Of a DNA stretch of 64,000 nt, positions 58,992 to 64,000 are shown one piece after another. The DNA comes from JADJOY01 sp016713535 [NCBI: Deltaproteobacteria bacterium]. Lineage in GTDB: Bacteria > JADJOY01. The DNA lies in assembly GCA_016713535.1 (NCBI GenBank), contig JADJOY010000021.1, positions 62,001-126,000 on the forward strand, given 5' to 3'. The notes beneath the pieces are model-generated. The model saw only the letters and a list, made by a program, of their open reading frames with translations, was not told the DNA's origin and did not search any database. Each line of letters opens with the position of its first letter. Position 1 is the stretch's first letter. The translations under genes were made by a program, and so were the position numbers.

Positions 58992-59342
58992 TCACGCCGG
59001 TTTGCCGAGAGTGAGCCCGACGCGGAACGCAGGGCCTGGCCCCTCGAACACCCGGTTGATCCACACCACCCGTGCGCTGCGGGCGGGCTCGGCCTTGCGC
59101 GGGTTCGGTAGTGTCACGGTGATCCGGTAGACCGCCGGGTCCTCGAGGCAATCGAGGAGGTGCAGCGAGTCGAGCTTCAGCCGTTCGAGGGCGATGCAGC
59201 AGCCGGACCGGGAGCGATCGACGAGCCGAGCCTCGATCCGGGTGGGCGCGCGATTCGGATCCTCGCCGTGGGCGATGACCACGTGCGCGACCTCCTCGCT
59301 CGGGGTGCGAGGCTCGGCGCGCCGTTCGGCGGAGTCGGTCAT
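58992..59342 (-). CDS. PilZ domain protein (probable c-di-GMP receptor)
   Basis: A 116-residue protein whose RRAEPR (RxxxR, near residue 6) and later DRSRSGC (DxSxxG, near 46) match the two c-di-GMP-binding motifs of PilZ. The remaining strands, RITVTLPNPRK and RVVWINRVF, fit the beta barrel. ATG 59342-59340 was chosen because it gives a compact domain. It lies 34 bases downstream of the GT4-radical SAM fusion gene and is co-directional, so c-di-GMP may control that pathway; this is inference. Confidence 0.8.
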   Translation of the reverse strand: MTDSAERRAEPRTPSEEVAHVVIAHGEDPNRAPTRIEARLVDRSRSGCCIALERLKLDSLHLLDCLEDPAVYRITVTLPNPRKAEPARSARVVWINRVFEGPGPAFRVGLTLGKPA

Positions 59343-59376
59343 GGGGGTGGGCGGAGGCACGCGTCGGGGCACATCA

Positions 59377-61719
59377 TCACACGGCCGCCGCGAGTGGAGG
59401 TACCTCGGCCCGAGCTGGCGAGCGAGCAGGGCGTTCCGGCCGGTCCACCACGAAGTCGAGCCCGGTGACCTCCTGGAACTCGTAGAGCGCGTGGTTGTAG
59501 CAGAGCCCCTTGCACCCTTGGTCGAAGATCTTGCGCCGGAGCGAGTGTGTCGGGGGCGCGTTCCACAGCTCGCGCAGGGGCGTCTGGAACAGGTTGCCGA
59601 CCGTCAGTCCTTGGTTGCCCCACACGCAGCACGGCAACACGTTGCCGTTGACGTCGACGCCGAACTTCTGGACCAGCCCCAGGCACCGGACGGCGAGCTG
59701 GTCGGCGCTGTGGTAGGCCATCGCGCGCTGGTAGTACTCGCGGCGGACCCGAACCTCGTCGTCGCGGGCGGCCAGACGGTCGATCGTCGCGAGGTATTCG
59801 CGCACCTGCTCAGGCTCGCGGACGTGCAGAAACGAGTAACCGTTCACCGGCCAGAACCCGAACTCGGCGCCGATCGACCGGGCGAACTCGTAGGTGTGCT
59901 CGAGCTGGTGCAGGTTCTTGTTGGTGACCACGTGATAGATCGAGATCTTCATCGGCGACGCCTGGCGTAGCCGCTCGATCCCCCGGAGGATCTTGTCGAG
60001 CGAGATCTTGCCGCGCAGCTCGTCGTGCGAGTCGTCGAGTGCGTCGATCGAGACCGAGAGTGAGTCGAGCTCGGTATCGAGCAGCTCCTCGAAACGCTTC
60101 TCGATCAGGGTGCCGTTGGTCGTCACGTTGACGCCGAGTCGGAGATCCTTCGCGTACCGGACGACGTCGAACAGGTATGGGATCACGAAGGGCTCGCCGC
60201 CGGTGAGCACGGCGTGGCGCGTGCCGAGCTCTGCGGCTTGCTCGAGGACGTTGCGGACCTGTTCGTGAGGCATCATGTCGTGATGCGGCCACAGGTCGCA
60301 GAAGACGCACTTCAGGTTGCAGTTCTTGTTGAGCAGGAAGAGCAGGATCTTGGGGCTCGGCGCGGGCGCAGCGCCAGCGAGGTAGTCGAAGTAGGCGCGC
60401 TTGTCACGCTCGAGCTCGGCGCGCTGGTGGGCCTTGGCGAGCCCCTCCGCGACGGCGCTGGCCGGCTCGGTCAGCACCTTGCGGGCGGCTCGCTGGTAGC
60501 GAGCACGCAAGCGCTCGATCGGGCCGCGCGGGACGCGATAGGTGCGCACGTATGCGCGGGCGATCTCGATCCAGTCGAGGGTCTGCACGAAGTCGCGCGC
60601 CGCTTCACCGATGCGCCTCCGCTCGGCCGGTGCGCCGAGCAGGTAGTCGACGTGGTCGACGAAGCGATCCCAGTCGCGATCCTCGGCGAGCAAGAGCTCA
60701 CGCCCATGCTCGACCGGGATCCCTTCGGCGCCCTTGCGGGTCGACACGATCGGCAGGCGAGCGGCCATGTATTCCAGGATCTTCATGCGCGTGCCGCCAC
60801 CGTCGAGCAGCGGCACGACCGCGATGTCCGCGGCCCGCAGGTGGGACGGTAGGTCGTCGACCACGTCGGTGAAGATCAGACGCTCGTTCGCGTAGCTTCG
60901 TGGCGGCCCCATGCCGCACACGAGCGCCTTCACGGCGCGCCCACGGCGCTCGAGGCGGGGGAGGATTTCCTCGGCGAGGATCCGCACGGCGTCCGTGTTC
61001 GGGCCGTAGTGCAAGGTGCCGTGGAAGACGAGCAGCGGTTCGTCCCGGCCGAGGCCGTGGGCGGCTCGGGCGTCCATGCGGACGGCTCCGTCGTAGTTCC
61101 CGAGATCCACGCCGTGCGGGATGATCGTGATCCGGTCGGGGGCGACTCCCATCTCGACCAGGTGGTCGCGATCGAGCTCCGAGAGCGCGATCACGTCCTG
61201 CACGTTGCGGCACAGGAAGCTCTCGAGCCACCGCACGCGGCGCTGAGCCGCTCCCGTCAGACCCGAGGAACCCGCCATGCGCAGGTGCTCGATGTTGTGC
61301 TGCATGATCGAGGTGCGTACGCCCGTCACGAGGCGCGTGACGAGCATCGGCACTGCGTAGAAAGGGAACTCGGCCTGCAGGAGGGAGAGCCGCTCGCGAC
61401 GAACGGTGCTCACGACTCGCGCCAGGAAGTTCAGGTCGAGGAGCGGCACGAACAGCAGCCGGTCCTGGGGCGGCACGCCGATCCACTCGAGGACCTTTTC
61501 GCGCGCCGCGCGGTGGTCGCGGATGCGCCGGGTCCATGCCGGGTAGGGGACTTCCTCGACACGGTCGGCCGTGAACCGCCAGTACACGTCCTTGCGGTCG
61601 GTGATGAGCACGCACGGTGGTGCGAGGCGTCCGAGACCCTCGGCGGTGCGGACGATCTTGACCGCGGCGCCGTGCACCGCTGGGAACACGTCACCTCGGG
61701 TGACGATGCCGATTCGCAC
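59377..61719 (-). CDS. GT4 glycosyltransferase fused to a radical SAM/SPASM domain
   Basis: 780 residues with no frame break. Residues 1-410 are a GT4 glycosyltransferase: VFPAVHGAAVKIVRTAEGL, MQHNIEHLRM, LLVFHGTLHYGPNTDAVRIL and GGTRMKILEYMAARLPIVST. A Lys/Arg/Glu-rich linker follows. Residues 455-780 are radical SAM: CNLKCVFCDLW (Cys467, 471, 474), TGGEPFVIPYL, TTNGTLIEKRFEELLD, SVSIDALDDSHDELRG. The tail CLGLVQKFGV, NVLPCCVWGN and GCKGLCYNHALY is SPASM-like. The fusion is unusual; it suggests a radical reaction on, or tied to, the acceptor or sugar being transferred. It lies between the 61740 gene and the PilZ gene in a leftward operon. Confidence 0.9.
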   Translation of the reverse strand: MRIGIVTRGDVFPAVHGAAVKIVRTAEGLGRLAPPCVLITDRKDVYWRFTADRVEEVPYPAWTRRIRDHRAAREKVLEWIGVPPQDRLLFVPLLDLNFLARVVSTVRRERLSLLQAEFPFYAVPMLVTRLVTGVRTSIMQHNIEHLRMAGSSGLTGAAQRRVRWLESFLCRNVQDVIALSELDRDHLVEMGVAPDRITIIPHGVDLGNYDGAVRMDARAAHGLGRDEPLLVFHGTLHYGPNTDAVRILAEEILPRLERRGRAVKALVCGMGPPRSYANERLIFTDVVDDLPSHLRAADIAVVPLLDGGGTRMKILEYMAARLPIVSTRKGAEGIPVEHGRELLLAEDRDWDRFVDHVDYLLGAPAERRRIGEAARDFVQTLDWIEIARAYVRTYRVPRGPIERLRARYQRAARKVLTEPASAVAEGLAKAHQRAELERDKRAYFDYLAGAAPAPSPKILLFLLNKNCNLKCVFCDLWPHHDMMPHEQVRNVLEQAAELGTRHAVLTGGEPFVIPYLFDVVRYAKDLRLGVNVTTNGTLIEKRFEELLDTELDSLSVSIDALDDSHDELRGKISLDKILRGIERLRQASPMKISIYHVVTNKNLHQLEHTYEFARSIGAEFGFWPVNGYSFLHVREPEQVREYLATIDRLAARDDEVRVRREYYQRAMAYHSADQLAVRCLGLVQKFGVDVNGNVLPCCVWGNQGLTVGNLFQTPLRELWNAPPTHSLRRKIFDQGCKGLCYNHALYEFQEVTGLDFVVDRPERPARSPARAEVPPLAAAV

Positions 61720-61739
61720 GGGCTCGTGTCTTTCGACGC

Positions 61740-62909
61740 TCAGGTGGGGGACGGCTCGGGGAGGGCGCCCGGCAGCCGGCCCTCGAAGATCAGTCGCCCG
61801 ATCGGAGATTCGAGGAAGCGAGTCTTCGCGAGACCGGCGACGATCGGTGCAATCGCATCCGAGTCACGCCGGAGGTAGCAGTCCTGGATGCAGGGAGACG
61901 TGCAGTCGACGACGTTCTTGCGCAGCTCGCGAGCCTTGGCCCCCTCCCAGAGCTCGCGCAGCGATCGTTGGCGCACGTTGCCGTATGACTCCTTGGTGAA
62001 GTTCAGGTGCGCGTCACAGATCAGCGTCTCGCCGTCGGAGTTGATGTACATCTCCTTGAAGCCGTTGTAGCACTTGGCCCGGTGAGGCTCGACCCGGTGA
62101 CGGTAGTAGTCCTTGAGCAGGAGGATGTCGCCCGCCGCGTTCGCGCAGTGGAATCCCGTGCCGGGAAGGCGACGGATCCAGTCGGCGACTCGATCCATCT
62201 CGCGATCGAAGTCGGCCAGGTTCTCCGGCTGGATCCACAGCGGGTCGGTGGTCGGCCGTCCCTCCTTCGACTCGTAGCCGAAGAGGTTCAAGAACTGGAT
62301 CATGTTGCAGCCGGCGCGGCGTGCCATCTCGGCGATCGTGATCAGGTCGCGGAAGCTCGCGTCCGATACGATGCAGTTGATGCTGATCCACTTGCGGTAG
62401 TCGCCGAGCTTCGCTTCCTCTTCGCGGATCGTGGCGATGGTGCTCCAGACCTTGCGAAAGACGCCCTTGCCGCGGATCCGGTCGTTCGCGTCCTCGAGAC
62501 CGTCGAGCGAGAAGTTGAGATGAACGCGTTGCAGCCGCGCCAGCGCGGCGGCGCGCTTCGGCCCGATCATGGTGCCGTTGTTGGTGACCGTCGTCTGGAA
62601 GCTCTTGTCGGCCGCGTACTCGAGGATCTCGAGGATGTCCTTGCGGTGGAAGGGCTCTCCGCCGAGCGGGTTGAAGATCGGCACGCCCCAGGCGTGGACC
62701 TGGTCCATGATCGACTGGATCTCGCCGAGCGAGAGCTCGTTGGGAACGTCGTAGCAGACCCGGCACATCTCGCAGGTGAGGTTGCACCGAAGCGTCAGAT
62801 TGACCGACACCCAGTCGGGGCGAACCCAGGCGCGGTTGAAGGTCCGCGAGGCCCAGAACCGCAAGTCGACGGCGAAGTCGCGATACGTCTTCGAAGTGGC
62901 GAGCGCCAT
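61740..62909 (-). CDS. Radical SAM/SPASM domain protein
   Basis: A 389-residue protein. Cys42, Cys46 and Cys49 (CNLTCEMCRVC) form the radical SAM site; NPLGGEPFHRKDILEILEY and VTNNGTMIGPKRAAALARL follow. The SPASM region shows AKCYNGFKEMYINSDGETLICDAHL, YGNVRQRSLRELWEGAKA and VDCTSPCIQDCYLR, which would hold auxiliary clusters. ATG 62909-62907 gives MALATSKTYRDF; the frame extends to 62966 through a Pro-rich stretch. It ends 20 bases before the GT4-radical SAM fusion, so the two are co-transcribed and possibly sequential. Confidence 0.87.
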   Translation of the reverse strand: MALATSKTYRDFAVDLRFWASRTFNRAWVRPDWVSVNLTLRCNLTCEMCRVCYDVPNELSLGEIQSIMDQVHAWGVPIFNPLGGEPFHRKDILEILEYAADKSFQTTVTNNGTMIGPKRAAALARLQRVHLNFSLDGLEDANDRIRGKGVFRKVWSTIATIREEEAKLGDYRKWISINCIVSDASFRDLITIAEMARRAGCNMIQFLNLFGYESKEGRPTTDPLWIQPENLADFDREMDRVADWIRRLPGTGFHCANAAGDILLLKDYYRHRVEPHRAKCYNGFKEMYINSDGETLICDAHLNFTKESYGNVRQRSLRELWEGAKARELRKNVVDCTSPCIQDCYLRRDSDAIAPIVAGLAKTRFLESPIGRLIFEGRLPGALPEPSPT

Positions 62910-63023
62910 GGGGTCGGGCGGCCCTCGGTCGGCAGGGGGCGTCGATATCGGCTCGCGAGGACCCACGGGGCGGGGGTGTCGGCCAAGCTTAACACGGTTT
63001 CTCCGGGCCGCAACGAAAGAGCG

Positions 63024-64000
63024 ATGCGCATCGCGGTGAACGCGCTATTCCTGCGATCGGGGCGCGTCGGTGGCTCGGAGATCGCGCTCCGTGGGCTGGT
63101 CAACGCGCTCGCGCGTCGGCGGCCGGAGGATCGGATCCGGGTCTACCTGCCCGAAGCCGAAGCAGCTCTGGGCCTCTTCGACGACTCCATCATCGAGGTG
63201 GCGGCGCCACTGCCGGCCTGACCTCGCGCGCTACGGATCGCCGGCGAGCAGACCTGGCTTCCGGCCCGGGTCGCTCTCGACGGCTCCGAGGTCCTGTGGA
63301 ACGCCGGCTTCACCGCCCCACTGCTGACCTCGATCCCTCAGGCCACGACCGTGTTCGACACCCAGCATCTGCGCCACCCGGAGTACTTTCGGGCCACCCA
63401 CCGGGTTGCGTGGCGAGTGCTGGTCGACGCCGCTCTCGCACGCTCTGGGCGGATCGTGTGTCCGAGCGTGGCGACGCGAGTCGACCTGGAGACCTTGCGT
63501 CCACGCCACTCGCGCAAGTATCGGCACGTGCCGCTGGGAGTCGAGGACGAGTGGCTGCGAGATCGGGGGGCGGACGACGCCGCCACGTGGCGACACCGCT
63601 TCGGCCTGCCGGAGCGCTTCGCGGTGTGTCTCGCCACGACCCACCCGCACAAGGGCCACGACACGTTGTTGCGGGCCTGGCGTTCGATGCTCGACGCCGG
63701 CGCGGCGCCGCCGCCGCTCGTCCTGACGGGGGTGAGCGGCTTCGCCGACCGCGCGATCCACGAGAGCGCGCGCCAGCTACGAGTCGACTCCCACGTCCGA
63801 CACCTCGGGTGGATCGCGCGCGAGGATCTCCGGATGCTGTTGTCGTCCGCGACCGTGGCGCTGTTGCCGTCGCGGTTCGAAGGCTTCGGCCTGCCGTTGC
63901 TCGAGGCCATGGCGCTCGGCACGCCCGCCGTCGCGAACGATCTCCCGGTGTTTCGCGAGGTGGGTGGCGACCTCGTCCACCTCGTCGCCGCGACCGACGG
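63024..64000 (+). CDS. GT4-family glycosyltransferase, partial, with an in-frame TGA
   Basis: Starts at ATG 63024 and leaves the window at 64000, so the 3' end is missing. N-terminal MRIAVNALFLRSGRVGGSEI is the acceptor-side loop. A TGA at 63219-63221 interrupts the frame, but the same frame continues RIAGEQTWLPARVALDGSEV and then FDTQHLRHPEYFRATHRVAW, FAVCLATTHPHKGHDTLLRA and FEGFGLPLLEAMALGTPAVAND, including the E(x7)E donor motif. A base substitution or two compensating indels are the likely cause. It is divergent from the radical SAM operon. Confidence 0.78.

Noticed and set aside
55308-63221. Genome-wide reassignment of UGA as a sense codon
   Set aside because: TGA is the normal stop of many genes in this window, including numerous ATGA and GTGA overlaps.

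Overview
The window is GC-rich, densely packed bacterial chromosome, most consistent with a Gram-negative of the broad Deltaproteobacteria/Myxococcota type. This is inference from gene content: a MglA-type gliding GTPase, two FadL-like outer-membrane proteins, SppA, polyphosphate kinase, a TRAP-type binding protein, PilZ and GGDEF-like domains, and many ATGA/GTGA stop-start overlaps. No rRNA, tRNA, CRISPR array, IS element or phage gene was seen. Many reading frames are broken by one-base indels, always where both halves clearly belong to one protein, so consensus errors are the best explanation. Spans below cover the whole inferred gene.

1-6314: energy metabolism. The end of probable nuoB, then nuoC, nuoD, nuoE and nuoF, two small unknown proteins (one a zinc ribbon), and a membrane Fe-S oxidoreductase of the EtfD/HdrD kind. 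No nuoG follows. 6464-12146: housekeeping. A CCA-adding/poly(A) polymerase family enzyme, a small helix-turn-helix-like protein, folB, an AMMECR1 protein, coaD, rsmD and a phospholipase-D/cardiolipin-synthase family enzyme. 12341-17060: an envelope operon of two small membrane proteins, two FadL-like porins and a propeller lipoprotein. 17135-18353: a pseudo-receiver and a coiled-coil protein. 18525-28460: valS, nadC, birA, coaX, an EF-G-like GTPase, a repeat-like protein and an MglA-family GTPase with a long tail.

28496-41413: glycan assembly. Five glycosyltransferase proteins (one a double-domain protein) interleaved with three small proteins that share one motif, plus ppk and a large membrane protein. 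41421-49878: an epimerase/dehydratase, a metallo-beta-lactamase-fold enzyme, sppA, a small membrane protein, an unusual REC-HisKA-pseudoREC-GGDEF-like signalling protein, a DUF2079-type membrane protein and a polysaccharide deacetylase. 49976-54562: DctP, a GH4 glycosidase, a BadF-type sugar kinase and a Gfo/Idh/MocA dehydrogenase, all leftward.

54559-64000: the most novel part. It holds a ~1,040-residue glycosyltransferase with a ~600-residue coiled coil, three radical SAM/SPASM-type proteins, one of them fused to a GT4 glycosyltransferase, a PilZ protein, and a GT4 gene that leaves the window. Together these suggest a cell-surface glycan pathway with radical modification of a sugar, lipid or peptide, possible chain-length control by the coiled coil and possible c-di-GMP input. 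The combined pathway is inference; the domain content is seen directly.
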